A stretch of 64,000 nucleotides of DNA, from positions 2,542,001-2,606,000 of the forward strand of contig JACONQ010000009.1 of assembly GCA_014281115.1 (NCBI GenBank). Reading direction: 5' to 3'. The notes under the pieces were generated by a model, which was not told the origin of the DNA, did not search any database, and saw only the letters and a program-made list of their open reading frames with translations. This DNA is from Laburnicola sp. R22_1. Taxonomy: Eukaryota; Ascomycota; Dothideomycetes; Pleosporales; Didymosphaeriaceae. This document shows, in pieces, positions 55,425-64,000 of this stretch. Position 1 is the first letter of the stretch, and the number at the start of each line of letters is the position of its first letter. Made by a program: the position numbers and the translations under genes.

Positions 55425-57213
55425 TGTGGCGTGTTGGTAATTTGAAAGAGGCTTGCGAAGGAGTAGGTGTTATTGCAGTATATGCGGGAGGTTTACGGGG
55501 AGAGGTATTTGAAGGCCGGGGCGTTTGGGCTTGCTTCGTTCACCCCGAGTTTGTCTCTTCGCGCGACTGAAGGTGGAATGTAAAAGCGGAGAGTTCTTCG
55601 CTCACCTCATGCCTACTGCGATGCAGCTAAGTAAAGGTGTCTAGATGAGGGTGCTTTTATTGCCAGAAGCTAACATACGCTTCGGGAATGAGACCAAGGC
55701 CATGGTCACTGTGAAGGAATCTAAGATCGGGGCGCTCCCCGTGAAGCGCCATCATAAACTTTCTGCTCCTGCTGTTAGAAGAACTTGCTCTCGTACTAAT
55801 GTATGTGTCGATACCCGTTCGCCGGGTGCATGTTTGCCTGACACTGGGACATCTCGCCCTTGGTATTCCATATCTCCTTCTTACGGCGGCCTCAAACCTG
55901 CAGCCATCATAGCAACAGCGGCCAAGAGTGTTTCCATATTCGTGTGCTTCGATGAACTCTTCCAACTCTTCCAGCTCTGCCTAGGGCATACGGTTCTTGC
56001 TGTAGATGTTCGCCTTCGGCCCTTCGCCATTCTTGCCTTCTCCAACCCTGCCGCCCTCCCGTATATGTAGTACTTCTTCGACATAGGATATGCATAGCGG
56101 CGTGCGATCCGGCGATAGTCCATAAGCACGAGGTTATCTCATGGACCGTTGATTGTGGCGGTACGAAGTTGCGGTTGAGAGCGACCCGTCATCGGCGTGG
56201 GCAGTGTGCGTATGCGCGTTCTAGCGCTCTTCGTGAGGCATGAATTCAGGCTTCGGGCTGTTAGGATGTTCGTGTTTGTGTGCGTCTTTGTGATTGCGAT
56301 CATGATTGTCGGGGTTGTTGACTTTCGCGATGCCTGTGCGTAGCGGTTAGGACTCGGCTGAGTCAAGACACCAAAGTTTCTTATCGAGTCCGAAAATGGC
56401 GTAGCAAATGCGTGTGAAGCAATCTGCCGCTTAAATCTCGTCTACTGCCTGAAGTTTCGAGAGTCCAATCTGGGAGAAGAGAAATCAGCGTCGTCAACAC
56501 ATCCCTTAATGCATCGGACACGCATTTCACAGCAGTGTGTGGGAATGCAACAACGGTGTTCTATATCCAATGCACGCAGATTTGTGCTGCACAACCCATG
56601 TTGGAGGCACTATTCATAGTTGCGATGCATCTGCATCTGCATTACTCCCCTGCTAGAAATGCATATGCCAAAGCTTTCCCGATGCCAACATTGCACCAAA
56701 CGAACATGCAGTGCATGTTATTGACACGTGATAAAAGAAAACGGCGCAGAATATAAGAGTAACATGAGTGTGGATCAAGGTGCCACTGGAAATAGTGTGG
56801 GAAGAGTTAGTAGTAAATCCGTAGCCTGTGGTGCCGGCTTTTGCATGCAATCCAATACACTACACTACTGCGTTCAAATTCTTAACGGGTTGCCCTATGA
56901 TATTAATGATACAAGAGTAGAATCATGCATGCGGCCTGCCCATAAAATTGCGTGCTGAATTTACCTTCTGGGCTGCCGTGGTAGCCGGAAATCCTGGGCA
57001 CCGAACCTTGGAATTTTACCGCAGTTCACGTGATTCATGTCGCGCGGGTGCCCCGGGGCCTCCCCTCTCTGTCGCGACATCAGGAACCCCAACCACGCCA
57101 GCACAAATTCCACCCACAACAAAAATTCTCAGACGAGGTCAGCAATCTCTCCGCTATCCCGCATCGCGTCACCCTAACAGACACCTAGATCCACGGAGCT
57201 ACGCGCCGACGCC
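55425..57213. other. Intergenic; promoter of the second F-box gene at the right end
   Basis: Short frames without features (for example 55,645-56,070 plus). At 56,977-56,988 CGTGGTAGCCGG and at 57,027-57,032 CACGTG recur before the third F-box gene. Confidence 0.45.
56977..57032 (+). promoter_or_regulatory. Shared upstream element of F-box paralogue 2
   Basis: CGTGGTAGCCGGAAATCCTG is followed by the palindrome CACGTG. The same pair, CGTGGTAGCCGGCGATTCTT and CACGTG, lies before paralogue 3 at 60,792-60,825. CACGTG is the core E-box bound by bHLH factors. Regulatory use is inference. Confidence 0.5.
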
Positions 57214-57611
57214 ATGGCAGCCCCCGCATCCCAGGTCGATTCCCAAGATCCCGGCGGGCCTACAAGTGTGCGACATACCGCAATGCGGTCCCAGAAAGAT
57301 GCCCCCAAGGAAGAGATGCCGTGCTTCATCGACAAACTCCCGTTGGAGCTGCTTTGCCAAGTTGTTGGCCATCTTGACCCGGAAAATCAACTTCTAGCCG
57401 CGCTGGTCTGCAAGGAGTGGGCAGGCGCAGTCGCCAAGGAGATCCAGTTGTCGACTGGCTTCAGTCAAGTTAATCCTTGTCAGGCCGTCGAGTACGCTCA
57501 GCCTATTGCCCCTGGCACCGCCTGGATTCAGCCGTCGGCGGAGGAGCTCACGGAGTACGAAGAAGTGCTGACCAAGGCCTCCAACCCCAACAATCCCGAA
57601 TATGATACGTA

Positions 57612-59398
57612 AGCTCGCGCACAAGGAACTCGCGCACCCCTAGTACTCGCGCACCCCACCAAATCGCGCACCCGCACAAAAAAGACGCGTATTTTATTAA
57701 CGCCTATTCTAATTGCCACTCCATGCACATAGATTGAAAGGTAGTATCAGGCGCTGCCCTCCCTGTAGCTACAGCACGCCTCTGAGCTCTAGGCCTAGAG
57801 CTCTGAGCTTCTGCAGCAGCAGCTTGATCAACTGTACGCTTGATACTCTCAATATCAGCAAATCTTTGGTTGTAATCTACAGTGATTCGTTTCCGCTTTT
57901 TCTGAGAGCTAGTAGCCTCTAGTTGATACTGTAGGCGAGAGATTATTGATTCCTGCTTTGCTGCTCGACTATTGCTAATAGCTATTGCCTTGCTCATTTT
58001 TTGGAATGCCTGGCGCGTAGGTTTTAATAGCTCTTGTGACCTCTCAATATGTTTCTGAGTTGCGTACACGTCCTGAGGTTTCTGAGGGGTGCGATAGAGC
58101 GTATTGATCGCGTTGAGGTCCTGAGGTAGGCGTGGCGGCGTTGCTGGCCTGCCTATAACCTGTGAGGATAGAAGTACCTGATTAGGGTTATAGGGAACAA
58201 GACCAGCAGCGCGCCAGCCAGCCCGAATCACCCTCTCTGAGAGGCCTTCCTCTCTGGCTAGGTGGTAGTAGCTAATAAAGCGCGCCTTCTTAATAGGCGC
58301 GGCGTCGTCGAGGCTCGCCAGGTCGCGTATGTGATTTTTATAGTTCGACTTAATAACCAAGAACCCTGATAGATCTAGCGGCTGTAGGAGGTGTGTTGAA
58401 TGAGCTGGTAGAAATAGAAGCTCTACTCGAGCCTGCTTGCAAGCCCAGAGGAACTCAATATTCACATGGCTACTATGCGCGTCGCAGAGGAGTAGCCGGT
58501 ATTGGCTACCCTTAGGCGCTGATTCTGGTAGAAAGAGCCGGCGCAACCACTCAAGGCCTATCTCCTGCGAGGTCCACCCATTCTCTGAGGTTGTATAGAG
58601 CCAATTTGGTATAGATACTGGAAACCAGGTTGTTTGTAGGCTCTGGCCTTTGAAAATAACAGCGCAGGGCAGCTTCTGCCCTGTAGCTGATACAGCCTCA
58701 ATTATTGAGACCCACTCGCGATTCTCTGGCGACTTAATGTAAGCCTTTCTTTTTTGGCTATTTGCGAGCACCCTAGAGTTGGTACCTACACCAAGGGCAA
58801 TACCAGTCTCATCAATATTCCAGATATTCTCTGCCTGTATGCCTAGCCTAATTCTGACGCGCTCAAATAGCTCAAGAAACGCGTTGATTTGTTCTAGTGT
58901 AGCTGCCTCAGCGCGGCTTGTATCTAGCTTTCTCCCTATAACAGAAGCAACGCGTGGGTTGCGCTGTATAAAGTGTTGCATCCACCTTTTGCCTAGAGGC
59001 TCTACGTCGCCGTTCATACGGAGAATTCGGGTCGCCATTTCTCGAGCGCGCGCGTGCGAGGGAGGGTAGCCATTGGTATCCTGCTCAAGAATCCACTCTA
59101 CTAGGAAGCTTTCTTGATCCGGTGTCAATCGCTGCTGGTTGGCGTGGCTGGCGCGTCTGTTCGCCATGCCACCTAGTCGATCGCGTAGGGTGGAGGGAGG
59201 AACACCGTAGGCCTTTGCGGCGGCTCGTTGGCTTGTAAAAACGCCAGCATTGTATTGCGCGATAGCAAATTGTATACTCTGCTCGCGTATATCCATATTG
59301 AACAAGAAGTGTTGATAAAATACGCGTCTTTGTGAGGGGGCGCGATTTGGTGGGGGTGCGCGAGAACTAGGGGTGCGCGAGTTCCTTGTGCGCGAGCT
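57612..59398 (-). mobile_element. Fot1/pogo-type DNA transposon, apparently intact
   Basis: The 1,787-bp element is flanked by TA (57,610-57,611 and 59,399-59,400). The inverted ends are about 87-93 bp long: AGCTCGCGCACAAGGAACTC at the left and its complement at the right, matching with few differences over the whole length. Each end contains four CGCGC(A/C)C-type units about 16-17 bases apart. It carries one uninterrupted transposase gene on the minus strand. Confidence 0.93.
57704..59296 (-). CDS. Pogo/Fot1-type transposase
   Basis: A 530-residue uninterrupted frame starting at the ATG at 59,296; the open frame upstream is terminal-repeat sequence. N-terminal helix-turn-helix (SIQFAIAQYNAGVFTSQRAA, then YGVPPSTLRDRL) and a second CENP-B-type DNA-binding domain (LTPDQESFLVEWILEQDTNG, then FIQRNPRV) are followed by the DDE core: IWNIDETGIALG (first Asp), RLLLCDAHSSHV (second Asp), LQPLDLSGFLVIK (third Asp). 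The C-terminus is Ala/Gln-rich with a basic KKRKRI. It excises and inserts the element at TA. All key residues are present, so it may be active. Confidence 0.92.
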   Translation of the reverse strand: MDIREQSIQFAIAQYNAGVFTSQRAAAKAYGVPPSTLRDRLGGMANRRASHANQQRLTPDQESFLVEWILEQDTNGYPPSHARAREMATRILRMNGDVEPLGKRWMQHFIQRNPRVASVIGRKLDTSRAEAATLEQINAFLELFERVRIRLGIQAENIWNIDETGIALGVGTNSRVLANSQKRKAYIKSPENREWVSIIEAVSATGQKLPCAVIFKGQSLQTTWFPVSIPNWLYTTSENGWTSQEIGLEWLRRLFLPESAPKGSQYRLLLCDAHSSHVNIEFLWACKQARVELLFLPAHSTHLLQPLDLSGFLVIKSNYKNHIRDLASLDDAAPIKKARFISYYHLAREEGLSERVIRAGWRAAGLVPYNPNQVLLSSQVIGRPATPPRLPQDLNAINTLYRTPQKPQDVYATQKHIERSQELLKPTRQAFQKMSKAIAISNSRAAKQESIISRLQYQLEATSSQKKRKRITVDYNQRFADIESIKRTVDQAAAAEAQSSRPRAQRRAVATGRAAPDTTFQSMCMEWQLE

Positions 59399-60103
59399 TA
59401 TATGGAAACGCACCAGGTCACCCACAATGCGTATTTCAGCCAGGCTACGAACCTCTCAGCTATCGCTTCAGAGAAATTTCTAGCAATGCGGCTCGTCAGA
59501 TTCCTACTATATACTCTATATGGTGGCCTAGTCTCAGGTGGCAACAGGGAGCCGAAGAAGTGGTTAGACTTCTCGCAATTCGAAATGAATTGCTGGCTTG
59601 ACGCTCTCTTTCAAGACCGCTACCAGTTTTGCATGGGCAAGTTCAGCGTGGAACTTGAACCCACCCCCGACCGTAGAGATGCTGTTCTCGACCGCTCAGA
59701 GATCCCCGCCATTGTCATCAAGCGCCTGAAGGAGCAACAACTCACCAACCCACCAAGCAAGACAGTAGGCATCTACTGCAATGAGAAGGGCGGCCTGCGC
59801 TGCGTTGAGCGGCTTAGCGCAGACAATGGAGTCCGCCTCGGCACTCTCATCCATGCCTTGCAAGTACATGCCCTTGACCTTTGTCGCACGTCAATGAACA
59901 CTTTCTACATGCTACTGGACAACAAGGGCTTGGGGGGTTTCTGGGAGCCTATGCCAATGGTAGACGAGCCATTCGAGAATTACCTACCACCACCACGCAG
60001 CGGGCACTACACGAGACCACTGACTGCCTACAATGGCATTCCAGACCCGGACACCTTCGACCCAGGTCTGGTTACACGGGGTTATTGTGCAATGCGCCAA
60101 TAG

Positions 60104-60908
60104 ATACTGTAAGTCTCGTAGAACAACCCGAGCTGCCTTATCCAACAACAACACTGCTAATAGTCGCAGTACGCCTATGTCCGTATTGCCTATCCTAAGG
60201 CAACACACGTCATATATCAACTTCAGACGTAGTTCATCATTGACGGAGTGGATATGAAATAATGAGAAAAGGCAAGAAGTCTGAAAGATCTGCGAAAGCG
60301 CCCGACGGCGCGCTACAGAGGAACTGGTTTAATAATAGTATCACGTACCAGTTCCATATGTAGCTCCAACACTTCCTTAATAAATGCCTGCAGAATGGAT
60401 TAATGCTTGAAAAGTTAACAGTGAAGCCGTGCTGATAATTTATCATAAGCGTTTCTTTACAGTCTATGTTGCTTAGCAAGTTCTGCACCAGAAAAGAGCG
60501 GGAACCGGCATGCCTCGACTCTTCTTTACCTAATAGCAATGCCCACAGGATATAGCTACAATTCCAACAAACTGACTATTTAGGTACATATCTTCGGTAC
60601 TAAATATGCCAGCCTTTACTTTAATACCTTCTATACGAGTTTAGTAGCACTTTCATTCAGCGGGGTTTGCTAGCAAGCGGTCTGAATGCTGCAGAAAGAG
60701 TTCCTTCACTTCCGCCCAATCGTGCTTTGCCTTCTAGCGTAATTGGCTAAGAAATTTCCGTAAATTCCCCGCGAATTAGCACTGCAACTGACGTGGTAGC
60801 CGGCGATTCTTGGCCAAGTCACGTGCTTTCATGGACTCAAAGTTGCAGCCCCTCCCGTCCCCACCAAAGCTCGACCACGCCCACACACCTCCCACACCCA
60901 CAACAACC
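60104..60908. other. Intergenic, promoter of F-box paralogue 3
   Basis: Contains TATCCTAAGGCAACACACGT at 60,188, the same terminal motif as in the dispersed elements of the left arm. The rest to 60,760 is AT-rich. No gene supported. Confidence 0.45.
60792..60825 (+). promoter_or_regulatory. Shared upstream element of F-box paralogue 3
   Basis: CGTGGTAGCCGGCGATTCTT followed by CACGTG, matching the region before paralogue 2 at 56,977-57,032. The spacing between the two blocks differs (17 versus 39 bases). Confidence 0.5.
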
Positions 60909-62312
60909 ATGTCCTCCGAGATGGAGAAGCGCATGAAAGAGAAGACCTGCATCGCCAACATCAAGGCCCGCATCATCCGCTTCAGCAGGGCTTCAGCACC
61001 CCCGTCAAGTGCAGCACCTCCCACCGCGCGCGCTCCCCATGCCGCGCCGCAAGCACAAGGACCGATCAATAGGCTACCACCCGAGCTGCTCGACAAGGTG
61101 CTCGGAAACCTGTCGCCAGCTGACCAGCTCACTGCCTGCAAAGTGTGCAGGGCGTGGACCCGCTCTGTGCACGCGGTCGTCGCCGCAAACCCTCACTTCT
61201 CCGGCCCAGTTCGATGCTTCCCAATCGAATATGCGCAGCTCGTGGCCGGCGTCGTCGCTCCTCCCCAGCCGTCCGCCGCTGAGCTCCGCGAGTACGCGCA
61301 GGATCTGGTTCGGTGCTTGCCCGGAGGCTACTTGGAAGCCCAACACCAAGTCGCCTACTTCAGCCAGGCAAAGGGTCAAACGTGGGGGAGCAAAAACGCC
61401 TACATAGCTATCTATGGGCGTCTGCAGGGTGGCGTGTTCGACGCGTATGCCGGCGTTCGGCCGTGGGAGGAGCCCCAGAAGTGGCTGGATTTCTCGCAGT
61501 TCGGCGTCAACCCGTGGGTTGGGATGCTCTTTGGCGAGCGGTTCGCGCTCAAGGGCGGCAAGCTGTCCATCACGCTCGCACCGGATCTCACACCGGCAGA
61601 AGCTGTGCTCCAAACAGCCCACGTGCCCGCCAACGTCGTCCAGAGCATCAAAGGCATGCACCTCACCCAGCCGCCCGTCAAAACAATCGGCCTCTACGCC
61701 ATGGACCAGGAGCGTGGACTCAAGCTCGTCCACCGCCTCACCGCCCCTCGTGGCATTCGACTCGGCGATCTCATCCACGCCATGCGCGAGCATGCGCCCA
61801 GCCTCCTCAAGATGTGGAAACGCAGCTTGGACCGGACCCGCATCTACGTAGGGTGCCGCGGGCTGCATTACTTCCACTCCCACGAAAAGCCCGGCAACGA
61901 CCCCTATCGCAGGTTCAATGTAGCGCCGCTATCTCCCGTGTTCTACGTGGCGCTCGACAACGAAAACCTGGCCGACTGGGCGGAGGTTGCGGTCAACCAA
62001 TGGCATTTGCCGATCCCGCGCGGCGGACACTACACACGCACGGAGTATATGTACTCGGGTGTGGATTTCGGTATGCTCAAGGATTGGGACGCGTACGTGG
62101 TGGAGCACAGCGGCGGGTGCGGAGCTTTCGATCAGCTCGATTGGCCGATCCGTCGGTCGTTCAGCATACCCCAGAAGAGCTGCGGTAGGTGTGGATACGG
62201 AAACAAGTGCATCCACTGCTGGGTGTGTGATGAGGAGTGTAGCATCCATTGCAGGGTGTGTGGGCTTGCCGGGTGCAGCGCGGTTGGAGGGGGCCAGGAG
62301 CATTCAGGATAG
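60909..62312 (+). CDS. F-box protein, paralogue 3, with Cys-rich tail
   Basis: A 467-residue single-exon protein. The ATG at 60,909 (CAACCATGTCC) has better context than in-frame ATGs at 60,810 and 60,831, which lie in or next to the shared promoter motif. The F-box is at residues 53-92 (PINRLPPELLDKVLGNLSPA, then LTACKVCRAW). Family blocks: EPQKWLDFSQFGVNPWVGML, LTQPPVKTIGLYAMDQERGL, VHRLTAPRGIRLGDLIHAMR, PVFYVALDNENLADW and IPRGGHYTRTEYMYSG. Unlike its paralogues it ends in a 45-residue tail with nine cysteines, C-x2-C-x5-C-x2-C-x2-C-x3-C-x3-C-x2-C-x4-C, and two His, which could bind zinc. The F-box suggests a substrate adaptor of an SCF ubiquitin ligase. Confidence 0.85.
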   Translation: MSSEMEKRMKEKTCIANIKARIIRFSRASAPPSSAAPPTARAPHAAPQAQGPINRLPPELLDKVLGNLSPADQLTACKVCRAWTRSVHAVVAANPHFSGPVRCFPIEYAQLVAGVVAPPQPSAAELREYAQDLVRCLPGGYLEAQHQVAYFSQAKGQTWGSKNAYIAIYGRLQGGVFDAYAGVRPWEEPQKWLDFSQFGVNPWVGMLFGERFALKGGKLSITLAPDLTPAEAVLQTAHVPANVVQSIKGMHLTQPPVKTIGLYAMDQERGLKLVHRLTAPRGIRLGDLIHAMREHAPSLLKMWKRSLDRTRIYVGCRGLHYFHSHEKPGNDPYRRFNVAPLSPVFYVALDNENLADWAEVAVNQWHLPIPRGGHYTRTEYMYSGVDFGMLKDWDAYVVEHSGGCGAFDQLDWPIRRSFSIPQKSCGRCGYGNKCIHCWVCDEECSIHCRVCGLAGCSAVGGGQEHSG

Positions 62313-62799
62313 TAGTTGAGCGGAGTGTTTGAGATAGTCAAAGGTTGTCGAAGGAGCCCCCGGGACGGTATTGGTGGTACGCCAGACCCGCCGATAGCCC
62401 TAGTCTCTTGTATAGTCAATGAATGTGTGCTATAAACCGTACCTAAACGCTTGTCAGCAACTTCAACATCTCAATGAGAAACACGCCTTACCTTTTCTCA
62501 CCTCCATCAACCCACAAGACTGACAGTCTGCACTGCTAAAACCACTCGTAACTTCAAGCTCCCAATAAGAAACACACAAACTCACAAGACTGAAAGACTG
62601 AAAGCCTACATTCCCACCCTCACAATCTCTCCCCAAAGCATCCCAACCCCCCATCCCCATTCAACGGCAAACAACCCTCCGCATACAAACATACACCAAA
62701 CCCAAAAGCAACCAGCCATGCCAACACAAATTCCATTCAACGCGGGTATCTACCATCATCCAAACATCCCCACAACCAATCCCCCCAACACCCAAACAC
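62313..62799. other. Intergenic, convergent 3' ends
   Basis: Lies between the plus-strand F-box gene and the minus-strand peptidase gene. CAACCCCC-type C-rich sequence toward the right; no gene supported. Confidence 0.45.
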
Positions 62800-64000
62800 T
62801 CAATCCTCCTCCAACCACCCCGCCGCCCCCTCAACAACCCCCGCAGCAATCCCCACCCACCTCCTCACCCCCACCCAATCCCCCTCCTCCAACCCCTCCA
62901 CAATCCCCGGAAACGTCGCCCCCGCATACCCCGTCCACTTCCCCGGCGCAAACACCACATGTTTGAACCAGCTCCTCCCATCCAACCCCTCCTCATACAA
63001 AAACTTGCGCTCAATCAATTTATACTTTGTATTCACGCGGCGAATCGCATAGTACAACCGGACTTTCTCCCACCATTTCCACCAGGGGATGTCGTTGTCG
63101 TAGAGGGACTGGAGGAGCGCCGACGCGGTGCCGTCGTGGATGGTGGCGGCAAAGGCGAAATGCGATACTGCGGCGTCGAGGGGCGCGAAGATATCTCCTT
63201 CTTCGGTCATCTTCTGTAATGTCTTCGCTTTATCCTTCACGCTGTCGACGTATCGCCTCAAGCCGTCGGCGTAGCGCGTAGCGTTCAATTGCACGACGGG
63301 CGTCTCGACAAGCTTCGCGGCTACGAGTGCCCAAACTTTTGCGACAGTCTCGTGGTATACGAAGTCGGGATCGCCGTATTTCTCCATCCAGTGGAACGAG
63401 TCGTAGTTAGAATGATAATGGTACACGGCATCCGAGTCACCTTCACCGAAGCCCATATCGACCGAGGGGATGCCGGCGAAGTCCTGGAAGGCCGTGAAGT
63501 CGGACCCAGAGCCCATGGTAGAGATGTGTTTGTTCCAAACATCGCCGACGGTCTGGCCGGGGATCGTTTGATTGGGGGAGAGGACCAGGTCGACTGCAAA
63601 CAATTAGCGTGCGGAGCGAGAATGCTGGGAGAAACTTACGCGTGTCAATGACCACCTTCTCCAGAAGCGGCGCGGCCGAGAGCCTCCAGTGGGGACCCTT
63701 CGTGCCGATATCGACATTGAGATACGCGATCGTCGACGCAGAGAGCCAGGGTAAGTACTCCTCGACCCACTCGGTCGATCCCACGAGGCCGTATTCTTCG
63801 CCATCCCAGCTCGCAAAAACAATGGTTCTCAACGGCTTCCAGCCGGCGCGCAGAGCGACGCCGAAGCTCCTGATGACCTCGTTCAATGCCGCAGACCCAC
63901 TGTTCGGATCGGCAGCGCCGCCCGCAATCCACGCGTCCCGATGGTTGCCCAGCACTACGACCTCGTCAGGAATGGTGCCGTTGATGATGCCGATGACATT
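62800..64000 (-). CDS. M28 metallopeptidase (glutamate carboxypeptidase II-like), 5' end outside the window
   Basis: Two exons are visible on the minus strand: from the window end to 63,640 and 63,593-62,800, with a 46-base intron, together 384 residues of the C-terminal part. The M28 zinc site is clear: GNHRDAW (His), DPNSGSAALNEV (bridging Asp), DGEEYGLVG (catalytic Glu pair), LNVDIG (Asp) and YHYHSNYDSFHW (His). The last 150 residues (RYVDSVKDKAKTLQKMTEEG, then DNDIPWWKWWEKVRLYYAIR) resemble the transferrin-receptor-like dimerisation domain of PSMA/Vps70-type proteins, in which an N-terminal membrane anchor and PA domain would come first. The sequence breaks off at 64,000 inside the catalytic domain. 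Confidence 0.9.

Larger units (their letters stand above)
57214..60103 (+). pseudogene. F-box protein, paralogue 2, split by a pogo-type transposon
   Basis: The gene runs 57,214-57,611 and 59,401-60,103. Removing the insertion and one TA gives a single 366-residue frame with the junction EYDTYMETHQ. The F-box is at residues 38-77 (FIDKLPLELLCQVVGHLDPE). The C-terminal part has the family blocks EPKKWLDFSQFEMNCWLDAL, LTNPPSKTVGIYCNEKGG and VERLSADNGVRLGTLIHALQ, then FYMLLDNKGLG and RSGHYTRPLTAYNG. As it stands, translation stops at TAA made by the first bases of the element, leaving only the F-box part (132 residues). Apart from the insertion there is no lesion, so the disruption is recent. 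Confidence 0.85.

Noticed and set aside
57610..57620. GTAAGC at the left end of the pogo element as a splice donor that would remove the element
   Set aside because: Splicing to the only nearby acceptor-like GCGAG at the right end would leave the host frame out of phase.
1..64000. CRISPR arrays, riboswitches, bacterial-type operons, rRNA genes
   Set aside because: None seen; the sequence is eukaryotic with spliceosomal introns throughout.

Overview
The window looks like nuclear chromosomal DNA of a filamentous ascomycete (Pezizomycotina; Dothideomycetes is my guess, from protein families rather than any marker). The reasons are introns of about 46-84 bases with GT(A/G)..AG borders and CTAAC-like branch points, a HET-domain gene, a NACHT/STAND receptor, an AA9 polysaccharide monooxygenase, an NLP-type necrosis-inducing protein, an NCS1 permease, and Copia, Tc1/mariner and Fot1/pogo transposons. 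Some elements carry CAR-to-TAR nonsense codons of the kind left by repeat-induced point mutation (RIP).

Layout. 1-11 kb is gene-poor and repeat-rich. It has two weak small genes, tandem repeats, a pair of related dispersed elements (5.70-5.98 and about 8.17-8.54 kb) flanking a broken F-box-like gene, and remnants of a RING-like and a coiled-coil gene. A full-length Copia-type LTR retrotransposon lies at 11,287-16,925 on the minus strand. It has 169-bp LTRs, an ACTAA target duplication and a primer site matching the anticodon arm of initiator tRNA-Met. A decayed malic enzyme gene follows at 18.36-20.50 kb. 20.8-30.1 kb is a normal gene island: a CBM18 secreted protein with a possible lost His-rich tail, a metallophosphoesterase, an EthD-like protein, an NLP, and a DUF1593 hydrolase, plus a RIP-damaged Tc1/mariner element at 26,467-27,981.

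30.9-47 kb holds a broken conserved gene, a HET gene, a GPI-anchor-type protein, an AA9 enzyme, a large membrane-anchored protein, a BNR/Asp-box secreted hydrolase and an NCS1 permease. 48.4-51.8 kb is an intact NACHT receptor gene. 52.7-62.3 kb is a cluster of three diverged F-box paralogues. The middle one is split by a Fot1/pogo element (57,612-59,398) with an intact 530-codon transposase frame, about 90-bp inverted repeats and a TA duplication. Removing the element restores the host reading frame exactly. The window ends inside an M28 metallopeptidase gene.

There are no operons, and functional coupling between neighbours is not evident. The recognisable themes are secreted plant- or polymer-directed proteins (AA9, CBM18, NLP, BNR hydrolase), non-self recognition proteins (HET, NACHT receptor) and a local F-box expansion. 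Two otherwise intact genes (HET and NCS1) are each broken by one base in a homopolymer, which may be sequence error.
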